Notes: a model not told the origin generated them from the letters alone. A DNA stretch of 6,029 bases from Nitratireductor sp. (GCA_020441735.1 JAGRLQ010000280.1:1-6029), one strand, 5' to 3'; counted from the first letter of the stretch, positions 1-5,523 are shown. Made by a program: numbers and translations.

Positions 1-2
1 AT

Positions 3-50
3 GGGGAAAAGACCCATCTTGTCCACCTCAGCCAACTGCTGGAGAATTGA
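3..50 (+). CDS. C-terminal end of an upstream gene (partial; possibly biotin/lipoate-ligase-like)
   Basis: A reading frame open from the left edge ends at TGA 48-50 and encodes the tail GEKTHLVHLSQLLEN. The stop lies 2 bases before the ATG at 53, and the GGAG Shine-Dalgarno of the next gene (41-44) falls inside these last codons, as expected for translationally coupled genes. From memory, DUF6505 genes often follow a biotin/lipoate-protein-ligase-family gene whose product ends in a similar charged-then-hydrophobic tail. Fifteen residues cannot prove that, so the product name is inference. Another frame (2-52) is also open to the left edge and would instead extend the next gene, so even the existence of this tail as a real protein end is not certain. 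Confidence 0.45.
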   Translation, partial: GEKTHLVHLSQLLEN

Positions 51-52
51 GC

Positions 53-532
53 ATGAAGCTCGCCCGTGCCGTCCACCTCGATGAAAGCGATCGCAACGTC
101 TTCTTCTCCCCGGCCCGTACGGGGGAGTGGTGCATCGCCGGCGGTTTCGAATTCTCCGACTGGACGGATGGTGATCTCGTCGGCAAGGCACGGCAGGCGT
201 TCGCCAATGGCTGGCTTGGGCTGGAGACCTTCGGCAGGGTCACCTTCGTTGCCGTGACACCGGTCGAGGCAGGCGAGTTCGAGATGCTGGCGGACCGGCT
301 GGCGCAGCATTTCGTCGACGTCTACGGCGCGCCGGACATCGAGCAGGCGCGACCGGCCGCTCTGGAAGAGCTCAATTTCATGGCGGAGCTCTGCGGGGAG
401 CACGATGCCAACACCTTGCTGACCGTGCAGCGCGAGCTTGCCGATGAAGGGGTTCGCGAGACTTTCCGGGCGATCGAACCGCAGGCTGCCGAGCTCGAAC
501 AGGTGGCCGTTCACGGCTCCCTTGACGAATAA
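53..532 (+). CDS. DUF6505-like conserved hypothetical protein
   Basis: A soluble, acidic protein of 159 residues with no signal peptide, membrane segment or obvious catalytic motif. Recognisable blocks are an N-terminal KLARAVHLDESDRNVF, a GEWCIAGGFEF stretch (about residues 24-34), a KARQAFANGWLGLETFGR block (about 45-62) and a helical C-terminal half with AELCGEHDANTLLTVQRELADEG. This layout matches my recollection of the alphaproteobacterial DUF6505 family, whose function is unknown. ATG 53 is preferred over the in-frame TTG at 47 because GGAG at 41-44 lies 8 bases before the ATG but only 2 before the TTG. The gene follows the upstream stop by 2 bases and precedes the HTH-PBP regulator by 15, so all three probably share a transcript. 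That context suggests, but does not show, a role in molybdenum/tungsten metabolism. Confidence 0.78.
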   Translation: MKLARAVHLDESDRNVFFSPARTGEWCIAGGFEFSDWTDGDLVGKARQAFANGWLGLETFGRVTFVAVTPVEAGEFEMLADRLAQHFVDVYGAPDIEQARPAALEELNFMAELCGEHDANTLLTVQRELADEGVRETFRAIEPQAAELEQVAVHGSLDE

Positions 533-547
533 GAGAATGATCCGGCG

Positions 548-1432
548 ATGACGGAATTTCTAACCACCAAGGAAGTTGCCGCTCTGCTGCGCATCAAGGA
601 ACGCAAGGTCTATGACCTTGCTTCATCCGGTGCGCTCCCCTGCACGCGGGCGATCGGAAAGCTGCTCTTCCCGCGCGAGCAGATCGAAGCCTGGCTTGCC
701 AGCAATTCGGAAATGCCTTCGCCCTCCGTCGAAACCTCTAAAGCCGTTCGTCCCGATGTCTTTCTGGGCAGTCACGATCCGCTGCTGGAATGGGCGATCC
801 GTGAGTCGCGCTGCGGGCTAGCCATGCTGTTCGACAGCAGCCGAGACGGTCTGGAACGGTTTGCAGAAAACGACGGCATTGCGAGTGGCCTGCATCTTCC
901 GGGGAGGAAGCAGGGCGAATGGAACACCGACGATGTCAGGCAGCGCTTTGCCGGAAGTCCGGTGGTACTGGTCGAATGGGCGAGGCGACAGCGTGGTCTG
1001 GCACTGCGGGCTGATCTGTCCCCACTGCCCGGTACACTGGCGGAGGCCGGGGGGTTGCGGTTCGTGCCGCGCCAGCAGAAGGCTGGTTCCCAGATATTCT
1101 TCGAGCGCCTGCTTGGTGAAGCCGGTCTGGCGCCGGATGATTTCGAACTCTGCCGGGAAACGCTCAGCGAGCAGGATGTGGTGCAGACGGTTGCTGCGGG
1201 AAAGGCCGATGCCGGCTTTGCGCTGGCAAGTCTGGCAGCGGGCTTCAGGCTGCCCTTTCTGCCACTTGGCGAAGAGCGGTTCGATCTGCTCGTCGACCGG
1301 CGTGCCTGGTTCGAGGAGCCATTCCAGAAACTGCTTGCCTTCTGCCGTAGTGCGGCTTTTTCGGAAAAGGCCGCGGAGCTTGATGGCTACGATATTTCCG
1401 GCTTCGGCACGATCCATTTCAACGGTGGCTGA
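548..1432 (+). CDS. HTH (excisionase-type) regulator fused to a molybdate/tungstate-type PBP domain
   Basis: A protein of 294 residues with two parts. Residues about 4-50 form an excisionase/MerR-like helix-turn-helix: TTKEVAALLRIKERKVYDLASSGALP, then a basic wing and PREQIEAWLAS. After a Pro/Ser-rich linker (about 51-75), residues about 76-270 resemble the PBP-like domain of the COG1910/PF12727 type, with RFVPRQQKAGSQIFFERLL (171-189) and SEQDVVQTVAAGKADAGFAL (207-226). There is no signal peptide, so the ligand would be sensed in the cytoplasm. In this family such proteins act as one-component regulators of oxyanion uptake or cofactor genes; the exact ligand here is inferred from the convergent tungstate transporter. 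A GAGA at 533-536 is a weak ribosome site 11 bases before the ATG; the ATG at 537 stops after four codons and is not the start. Likely target: the inverted repeat at the head of the tup operon. Confidence 0.87.
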   Translation: MTEFLTTKEVAALLRIKERKVYDLASSGALPCTRAIGKLLFPREQIEAWLASNSEMPSPSVETSKAVRPDVFLGSHDPLLEWAIRESRCGLAMLFDSSRDGLERFAENDGIASGLHLPGRKQGEWNTDDVRQRFAGSPVVLVEWARRQRGLALRADLSPLPGTLAEAGGLRFVPRQQKAGSQIFFERLLGEAGLAPDDFELCRETLSEQDVVQTVAAGKADAGFALASLAAGFRLPFLPLGEERFDLLVDRRAWFEEPFQKLLAFCRSAAFSEKAAELDGYDISGFGTIHFNGG

Positions 1433-1460
1433 AAACAAAGAGGCCGGGATTCCCGGCCTC
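1432..1460 (-). terminator. Intrinsic terminator of the tup operon, between convergent genes
   Basis: A perfect 9-bp stem (GAGGCCGGG 1440-1448, CCCGGCCTC 1452-1460) with a 3-base ATT loop. Read on the - strand it is followed directly by TTTGTTTT (complement of 1439-1432), the T-tract of a classic intrinsic terminator for tupA. On the + strand the bases after the stem are CTTGCATC, so it would end the regulator transcript less efficiently. The T-tract overlaps the regulator stop codon (1430-1432). Confidence 0.85.
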
Positions 1461-1485
1461 CTTGCATCAAGTTCTGCAATCGGAT

Positions 1486-2325
1486 TCAGCCGGCTTTCTT
1501 CATCTGGCCCGGATCGGCATTGGGGAAGAAGAGCTGCTGTCCATCCACCTGATAGGCGCGGATTGCGTTCTGGCCTTCCGCAGACAACAGCCAGTCGATG
1601 AAGGCCTGGCCTTCTGCCTGCTTCACGCTGGAGCACTTCTCCGGATTGACCAGAATGACGCCGTACTGGTTGAACATCGCTTCATCGCCCTCGACGGCTA
1701 TTTCATAGTCGCCCTTGTTGCCGAAGCTGATCCAGGTGGCGCGGTCGGTCATCACATACGCGCCCATACCAACTCCGGCATTGAGCGTTGCGCCCATGCC
1801 GGAGCCGGTAGAGCGGTACCACTCACCACCCGGTTCGATGCCTGCAGCTTTCCACAGGGACATTTCCTTTTTGTGGGTGCCCGAATCATCGCCGCGCGAG
1901 GCAAACGGCGCCTTGGCTTCAGCAAGCTTGGTCAGCGCTGCCTTCACGTCGTTCATGCCCTTGACGCCGGCAGGGTCAGCCGCCGGGCCGACGATGACAA
2001 AGTCGTTGTACATCAGGTCGAAACGCTGAACGCCGTAGCCTTCGCTGACGAATTTTTCCTCCGATGCCTTGGCATGGACAAGGAGCACGTCGGCGTCGCA
2101 GTTCTGGGCGTTCTTGATTGCCTGACCAGTGCCAACGGCAACGACATTGACCGTGATGCCGGACTTGCCGGTGAACATCGGCAGCAGGTGGTCATAGAGG
2201 CCGGAATTGGCCGTCGACGTGGTCGACTGGACCAGGATCGATTTGTCCTGGGCTGCTGCCGTGCCGGCGACAGCAAGCGTTACCGTCATGGCGGCAGCAA
2301 TCGAGAGTTTGCGGATGGTCTTCAT
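1486..2325 (-). CDS. tupA: Tungstate ABC transporter, periplasmic substrate-binding protein
   Basis: A 279-residue protein that captures tungstate (possibly molybdate) in the periplasm and delivers it to TupB. Residues 1-25 form a signal peptide: MKTIRK, a hydrophobic core, and cleavage after TAAA before QDK. The mature part carries the TupA hallmarks: STTSTANSG (34-42), the strand LLVHAKASEEKFV (81-93), DLMYNDFVIVGP (103-114) and SRGDDSGTH (143-151). These oxyanion-binding motifs separate TupA from ModA. Two cysteines (76 and 231) could form a disulfide. The start at 2325 is favoured because AAGGAGG (2337-2331) is 5 bases away; the adjacent ATG at 2328 leaves only 2. The tupC stop codon shares its last A with this ribosome site, so tupA is probably translationally coupled. 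It is the last gene of the operon, unlike the common A-B-C order. Confidence 0.93.
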   Translation of the reverse strand: MKTIRKLSIAAAMTVTLAVAGTAAAQDKSILVQSTTSTANSGLYDHLLPMFTGKSGITVNVVAVGTGQAIKNAQNCDADVLLVHAKASEEKFVSEGYGVQRFDLMYNDFVIVGPAADPAGVKGMNDVKAALTKLAEAKAPFASRGDDSGTHKKEMSLWKAAGIEPGGEWYRSTGSGMGATLNAGVGMGAYVMTDRATWISFGNKGDYEIAVEGDEAMFNQYGVILVNPEKCSSVKQAEGQAFIDWLLSAEGQNAIRAYQVDGQQLFFPNADPGQMKKAG

Positions 2326-2336
2326 CATATCCTCCT

Positions 2337-3101
2337 TCAGTTCTGGGATGGGTGTTGATGGGTTTCGGGCAGCCGGCCTTCGAGATAGGCAGCGGCGTGA
2401 CGGGTGCTCGGGCTTGCGAAGAAAGAACCGGCGGGCGCCTGTTCGAGGATACGGCCCTGATCGATGAAGATGACCTCATCGGAAAGGCGGCGCGCCTGAC
2501 CGACGTCGTGGGTCACCATGATCACCTTGGTTCCCTCGGCGCTGGCAGCCAGCACGATCTGTTCGATGGCGTGGACGGAAGCCGGATCGAGGCTGGCAGT
2601 AGCCTCATCCAGAAACAGGACATCCGGATTGCAGCCAATGGCCTGGCCAAGCGCAAGGCGTTGCTTCTCGCCGCCCGACAGAAGCCGGGCCGGCCGGCTT
2701 TCGAGGCCGGAAAGGCCGACACGCTCCAGTGCCGCCAATGCCTGCTTCCTGTCGCGGATGCCGCGGCTTGCCAGCGCAAAGCGCAAATTGTCGAGTACGG
2801 TGCGGCGCAGGATAACGGGTTTCTGGAACACCATGGCCTGATGGTGCCGGGCTTTCGCCGACAGCGGTTTGCCGTTCCACAACACCGCGCCCTCGGAGGG
2901 TTCAAGCAGACCGTGCAGCAGGCGCAACAGCAGGCTCTTGCCCGCGCCATTGTAGCCGACAATGGTACTGATGCCGAAGGGAAGGAAATCGAGGTCAATC
3001 CCGTCAATCAGCCGTCGCTCGCCGACCTGATACACCAGTCCCCTGCAGTAAAGCGCATGCCGCTGCACCGTACCTGTCATGGCGCCGGTTCTCTCAAGCA
3101 T
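2337..3101 (-). CDS. tupC: Tungstate ABC transporter, ATP-binding protein
   Basis: A cytoplasmic ATPase of 254 residues that powers import through TupB. All ABC motifs are intact: Walker A GYNGAGKS (49-56), Q-loop VFQKP with Gln93, signature LSGGEKQR (141-148), Walker B VLFLDE (161-166) and H-loop MVTHD with His198. The tail after about residue 225 is short and lacks the MOP/TOBE domain that ModC proteins carry, which fits a Tup-type ATPase. The ATG at 3101 lies inside the end of tupB (8-base overlap) with GAGG 7 bases upstream, so translation is probably coupled. An alternative ATG at 3080 (MTGTVQRH, 247 residues) has only a weaker GAGAGA upstream and cannot be excluded. Its stop (2337-2339) abuts the tupA ribosome site. 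Confidence 0.92.
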   Translation of the reverse strand: MLERTGAMTGTVQRHALYCRGLVYQVGERRLIDGIDLDFLPFGISTIVGYNGAGKSLLLRLLHGLLEPSEGAVLWNGKPLSAKARHHQAMVFQKPVILRRTVLDNLRFALASRGIRDRKQALAALERVGLSGLESRPARLLSGGEKQRLALGQAIGCNPDVLFLDEATASLDPASVHAIEQIVLAASAEGTKVIMVTHDVGQARRLSDEVIFIDQGRILEQAPAGSFFASPSTRHAAAYLEGRLPETHQHPSQN

Positions 3102-3801
3102 AGCCGAGCCTCGAGGCGGACAGTCTCAGGCTAGCGACCATTGCGTTTACGGCCAGGGCAATTGCCAGCAGCACAATGCCGAGCGCGACGGCAAGCGAGA
3201 GGTTGCCCTTGGACGTTTCCAGGGCAATCGCCGTTGTCATGACACGGGTCAGATGCTCGATGTTGCCGCCGACGATGATGACGGCGCCGACTTCCGCAAC
3301 CGACCGGCCGAAGGCCGCCAGTGCCACGGTGATGAGAGAATAGCGTCCGTCCCACAATACGGCGCGAATCTGGGCGGGCATGCCGAGACCGAGCGAAGCG
3401 AAATGTTCGCGGTATTCGTCGTGCAGATCTTCAAGAACCTGGCGGGAAAGGGCGGCGACAATCGGCGTTATGAGGATGGTCTGGGCGATGATCATCGCCG
3501 TGGGGGTATAGAGCAGGCCAAGCCAGCCGAGGGGGCCTGCGCGCGAAAGGTTGAGGTAGACGAACAGCCCGACAACGACCGGCGGCAGGCCCATCAGCGC
3601 GTTGAGGAGAATGATGCATCCCTGGCGGCCGCGAAACTTTGAAACGGCCAGAAAGGCACCGAGAACGAGGCCCAGCAGGCAGGAAAATGCCGTCGCCGAG
3701 AGGCTGACGCGCAAGGACAGGCCGATGATTTCGACAAAGCCCGAATCCATCGACAATATCTGCGTCAAAGCGCCTTTAAGCTCGGATGCAAAATCCTGCA
3801 T
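3094..3801 (-). CDS. tupB: Tungstate ABC transporter, permease
   Basis: An inner-membrane protein of 235 residues with about five hydrophobic segments (about 25-53, 60-84, 98-118, 155-178 and 203-224). The cytoplasmic coupling (EAA) loop is visible as EHFASLGLGMPAQIRAVLW (132-150). The following GRSVAEVGAVIIVGGNIEH (165-183) and TRVMTTAIALETSKGNLSLA (185-204) are typical of TupB rather than ModB. It is the first gene of tupBCA. The ATG at 3801 sits inside the right-hand arm, in mRNA sense, of a 13-bp inverted repeat. AGGAGG (3822-3817) lies in the spacer, 15 bases upstream, which is longer than usual. No better in-frame start was seen: upstream codons ATT, GAA and ACG are not normal starts. 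The distant ribosome site may be part of the regulation. Confidence 0.93.
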   Translation of the reverse strand: MQDFASELKGALTQILSMDSGFVEIIGLSLRVSLSATAFSCLLGLVLGAFLAVSKFRGRQGCIILLNALMGLPPVVVGLFVYLNLSRAGPLGWLGLLYTPTAMIIAQTILITPIVAALSRQVLEDLHDEYREHFASLGLGMPAQIRAVLWDGRYSLITVALAAFGRSVAEVGAVIIVGGNIEHLTRVMTTAIALETSKGNLSLAVALGIVLLAIALAVNAMVASLRLSASRLGYA

Positions 3802-3838
3802 AATTTCCGTATTTCTCCTCCTGGTCGGAAATTATGCA
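3797..3838. promoter_or_regulatory. 13-bp perfect inverted repeat at the tup operon start: candidate operator
   Basis: TGCATAATTTCCG (3797-3809) is repeated in perfect inverse as CGGAAATTATGCA (3826-3838) with a 16-base spacer. Centre-to-centre distance is 29 bases, about three helical turns, so a dimer could bind both arms on one face. On the - strand the first arm contains CATAAT, a possible -10 box; the spacer contains AGGAGG; the second arm contains the tupB ATG. Binding by the neighbouring HTH-PBP regulator would block transcription start. If transcription instead begins further upstream, the same repeat would fold into an mRNA hairpin that hides the start codon with the ribosome site in the loop. 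The repeat is seen directly; its role is inferred. Confidence 0.7.
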
Positions 3839-3860
3839 ATTCAGTGGCATGGAATCGGAA
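3831..3860 (-). promoter_or_regulatory. Possible promoter of the tup operon
   Basis: CATAAT on the - strand (3836-3831) matches the -10 consensus at five of six positions. At 18 bases upstream is TTCCGA (3860-3855), a poor -35 with three matches. Transcription would start near 3823, just before AGGAGG, giving a very short leader of roughly 20 bases. The -10 lies within the inverted repeat, so repressor binding there would be effective. The weak -35 keeps confidence low. Confidence 0.35.
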
Positions 3861-4044
3861 AGAGATGCAAGTCCGGAGTGGCTGCAAATTCCTAGTGGGG
3901 CAGGAGGGAAACCGATCTGTGGAACCAGCCGGGCGCCCGGTGCAGGCTCGCATCCGGCCGGCATTCATCCCATGACAGGCTGCAAGGCGCAGCCGGTAAA
4001 GCGGCGCATGTGCGGTCTTGCCAATTGGCAGCGTGCTGGAAAAC

Positions 4045-4129
4045 TGGTGCCCCCCGCCGGAATCGAACCGGCACTCCCGAAGGAACTGGATTTTGAATCC
4101 AGCGCGTCTACCAGTTCCGCCAGAGGGGC
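4045..4129 (-). tRNA. tRNA-Leu (anticodon CAA)
   Basis: An 85-base class II tRNA with encoded CCA. The acceptor stem pairs GCCCCTC (4129-4123) with GGGGGGC (one T-G wobble), followed by A73 and CCA (4047-4045). The anticodon stem CTGGA/TCCAG holds the loop TTCAAAA, giving anticodon CAA, which reads UUG leucine codons. A long variable arm with TCC-TTCG-GGA and a T-arm GCCGG-TTCGAAT-CCGGC confirm the class II leucine type. The gene stands alone, with no second tRNA and no integrase remnant beside it. Immediately after CCA is GTTTTCC, a short T-run without a clear hairpin before it. Confidence 0.97.
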
Positions 4130-4164
4130 ATTGCCGAAGCGGCATTCATTCGGACCGGCGTGTG

Positions 4165-4194
4165 CATCTACCGTCAAGGGGCTTTGCCGGTCAA
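4165..4194 (-). promoter_or_regulatory. Possible promoter of tRNA-Leu
   Basis: On the - strand upstream of the tRNA are two TTGAC elements: TTGACC (4194-4189) and CTTGACG (4178-4172). The first has TAGATG (4170-4165) 18 bases downstream as a weak -10 (three matches), which would start transcription near 4158 and leave a leader of about 29 bases. The second has no good -10. Alphaproteobacterial -35 boxes often read CTTGAC, so either may be real. Confidence 0.3.
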
Positions 4195-4238
4195 CCACAA
4201 AGAAAACCGGCTGCACGCTCAACTGCCGGCCGGGCCTG

Positions 4239-4275
4239 CGGCGGTCTGGCTGATCTGCCGGAGCCGCCGGTTTTT
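4239..4275 (+). terminator. Orphan intrinsic terminator on the + strand
   Basis: CGGCGG (4239-4244) pairs with CCGCCG (4264-4269), and the stem continues as TCTGGC (4245-4250) with GCCGGA (4257-4262), including one T-G wobble and a bulged G4263. The loop is TGATCT (4251-4256). The structure is followed, after one G, by TTTTT (4271-4275). This is a good intrinsic terminator only for + strand transcription; on the other strand no T-run follows. No + strand gene lies upstream back to the regulator at 1432, so what it terminates is unknown. Confidence 0.62.
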
Positions 4276-4279
4276 CGCC

Positions 4280-4308
4280 TTGATGCGGCTTTGGCATTGC
4301 CATACACG
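4280..4308 (+). promoter_or_regulatory. Possible promoter of the DedA-dsbB pair
   Basis: TTGATG (4280-4285, four of six -35 matches, preceded by C as in CTTGA boxes) is followed after 17 bases by TACACG (4303-4308, three of six -10 matches). It lies directly after the + strand terminator and about 75 bases before the proposed TTG start, a sensible place for the promoter of this operon. The sequence match is weak. Confidence 0.3.
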
Positions 4309-4382
4309 GGCACCAGAGTTCCGCGCGGCAGGCAAGAATCAGATTGCCGGGCGCGGCCCTGCGGACGACGAGGAGCAATCCC

Positions 4383-4985
4383 TTGCTGACGATGATCAAT
4401 CGCTGGATCCGGGCGATTTACGACTGGGTGCTTTCGCTTGCCGCCCACAGCCGTGCAAGCTGGGGATTGTTTGGTGTTTCCTTCGCCGAAAGCTCGTTCT
4501 TTCCCATCCCCCCTGATGTGATGCTTATTCCCATGGTGCTGGCAAAGCGGCATCGCTGGCTGTTCTATGCCGGTCTGTGCACCGTCGCCTCGATCATGGG
4601 GGCGTTTGTCGGTTACTGGATCGGGGCGCAACTGTTTGAAAGCGTCGGCAAGCCGATCCTCGCCTTTTACGGCAAGGAGGATTCCTTCGACGCCGTGCGC
4701 GAGTGGTACAACACCTGGGGCGGATGGGGGGTGCTCTTCGCCGCAGTGACGCCCTTTCCCTACAAGGTGCTGACGATCTTTTCCGGTGCTACCGGCCTTG
4801 ATCTCGTCACCTTTGCGGCGGTCAGTGTCGTTGGCCGGGGACTGCGCTTCTTCCTGGTTTCCTGGCTGCTCTACAAGATCGGCGAGCCGATCCGTGAATT
4901 CATCGAAAAGCGCCTCGGGCTGATGTTCACCATCGGTGTCGTATTGCTGCTCGGCGGGTTCGTTGCCGTACGCTACATATTCTGA
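4383..4985 (+). CDS. DedA/YqaA-family inner-membrane protein
   Basis: About 200 residues with several hydrophobic segments. The N-terminal re-entrant region carries the family signature SFAESSFFPIPPD (33-45, with Glu36 and Asp45). GAFVGYWIG follows at 73-81, then TPFPYKVLTIFSG (123-135) and VVGRGLRFF (149-157) with the conserved Arg152 and Arg155, and a final membrane helix ending VAVRYIF. Family members (SNARE-associated/VTT domain) are proposed lipid-carrier flippases or proton-coupled transporters that support envelope integrity; the substrate of this one is unknown. The TTG at 4383 is chosen because AGGAG (4371-4375) is 7 bases upstream. The in-frame ATG at 4392 (MINRWIR) has a 16-base gap and is the alternative. 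dsbB follows closely on the same strand, so the two are probably cotranscribed. Confidence 0.88.
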   Translation: MLTMINRWIRAIYDWVLSLAAHSRASWGLFGVSFAESSFFPIPPDVMLIPMVLAKRHRWLFYAGLCTVASIMGAFVGYWIGAQLFESVGKPILAFYGKEDSFDAVREWYNTWGGWGVLFAAVTPFPYKVLTIFSGATGLDLVTFAAVSVVGRGLRFFLVSWLLYKIGEPIREFIEKRLGLMFTIGVVLLLGGFVAVRYIF

Positions 4986-5004
4986 AGGGAGCCGGGTGGC
5001 CTTC

Positions 5005-5523
5005 ATGCTCACAGGAAAAACAGGACGAAACCAGCAGTTCATGGCATTGCTTGCCTTTGCCGGGATGATCGCGGTGATCGCGACCGTGCTGGGCTTCGAG
5101 CATATCGGCGGTTATACACCCTGCAAGTTGTGCCTGGGCCAGCGCGAGCCCTATTACATGGCGATTCCCGTTACCGGGCTGGCGCTGATTTCAGCCTTCC
5201 TTAAATGGCCTGCCTGCGTGACACGCGGACTATTGGCGATCGGCGGTCTGCTGATGCTCTATGCCATGGTGCTCGGTATCCAGCATGCCGGGATCGAATG
5301 GGGCTGGTGGGAAGGAACGGGCGATTGCGGTGGCGGAGGCACCGTCAGCGATGCGGGCAGCCTGCTCGACAGTCTCGGCACGGTGAAGCCGCCGTCCTGC
5401 GACGAAGCCGCAGGCCGCTTCCTGGGCCTGTCCTTTGCCGGATGGAATGTGATCGTTTCGCTGATCCTGGCGGCCATCGCCTTCAGGGGCGCGTTCGGGC
5501 GCGCAGACAGCGCCGCCGATTAG
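5005..5523 (+). CDS. dsbB: Disulfide bond formation protein B
   Basis: A 172-residue inner-membrane protein of four helices (about 12-30, 50-66, 72-92 and 146-162). It reoxidises the periplasmic thiol oxidase DsbA and passes electrons to quinone. The first periplasmic loop holds the redox pair CKLC (Cys40, Cys43) followed by Arg47, the quinone-site arginine position in this family. The second loop holds Cys108 (GTGDCGG) and Cys132 (PPSCDEAAGRFLGLSFAGWN), so all four catalytic cysteines are present. The ATG at 5005 is used here. An in-frame GTG at 4996 is also possible: AAGGGAG (4985-4991) lies 4 bases before the GTG but 13 before the ATG, so neither spacing is ideal. The gene begins 10 to 19 bases after the DedA stop. 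No dsbA is visible in the window. Confidence 0.93.
   Translation: MLTGKTGRNQQFMALLAFAGMIAVIATVLGFEHIGGYTPCKLCLGQREPYYMAIPVTGLALISAFLKWPACVTRGLLAIGGLLMLYAMVLGIQHAGIEWGWWEGTGDCGGGGTVSDAGSLLDSLGTVKPPSCDEAAGRFLGLSFAGWNVIVSLILAAIAFRGAFGRADSAAD

Noticed and set aside
552..563. CGGAATTTCTAA at the start of the regulator gene as a second copy of the tup operator half-site
   Set aside because: It matches only part of the arm, lacks the TGCA half, has no inverted partner and lies in coding sequence.
818..1636. Long open frame on the - strand opposite the HTH-PBP gene
   Set aside because: Its protein has no family resemblance and overlaps a well-supported gene throughout; long antisense frames are common in GC-rich codon usage. 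The same applies to + strand frames at 1462-2358 and 2352-3134 opposite tupA and tupC.
3839..4044. Moco-type or cobalamin riboswitch upstream of tupB
   Set aside because: A GC-rich region before a tungstate transporter invites the idea, but I could not match the conserved cores, and the likely transcription start lies downstream of it. It has isolated palindromes (3929-3940, 4019-4030) and a 6-bp hairpin (3978-3994), none with a T-run.
4045..4129. tRNA-Leu as an integration site for a mobile element
   Set aside because: No integrase, no repeated tRNA 3' end elsewhere in the window and no change of composition next to it.
3834..4253. Open frame of 139 residues on the + strand through the tRNA
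   Set aside because: It reads across the antisense of tRNA-Leu and the operator region, with no ribosome site or recognisable motif.
4191..5042. Open frame of 283 residues on the - strand opposite the DedA gene
   Set aside because: It spans the orphan terminator, the candidate promoter and all of DedA, is rich in Gln/His/Arg/Pro as expected of antisense translation, and has no recognisable domain.
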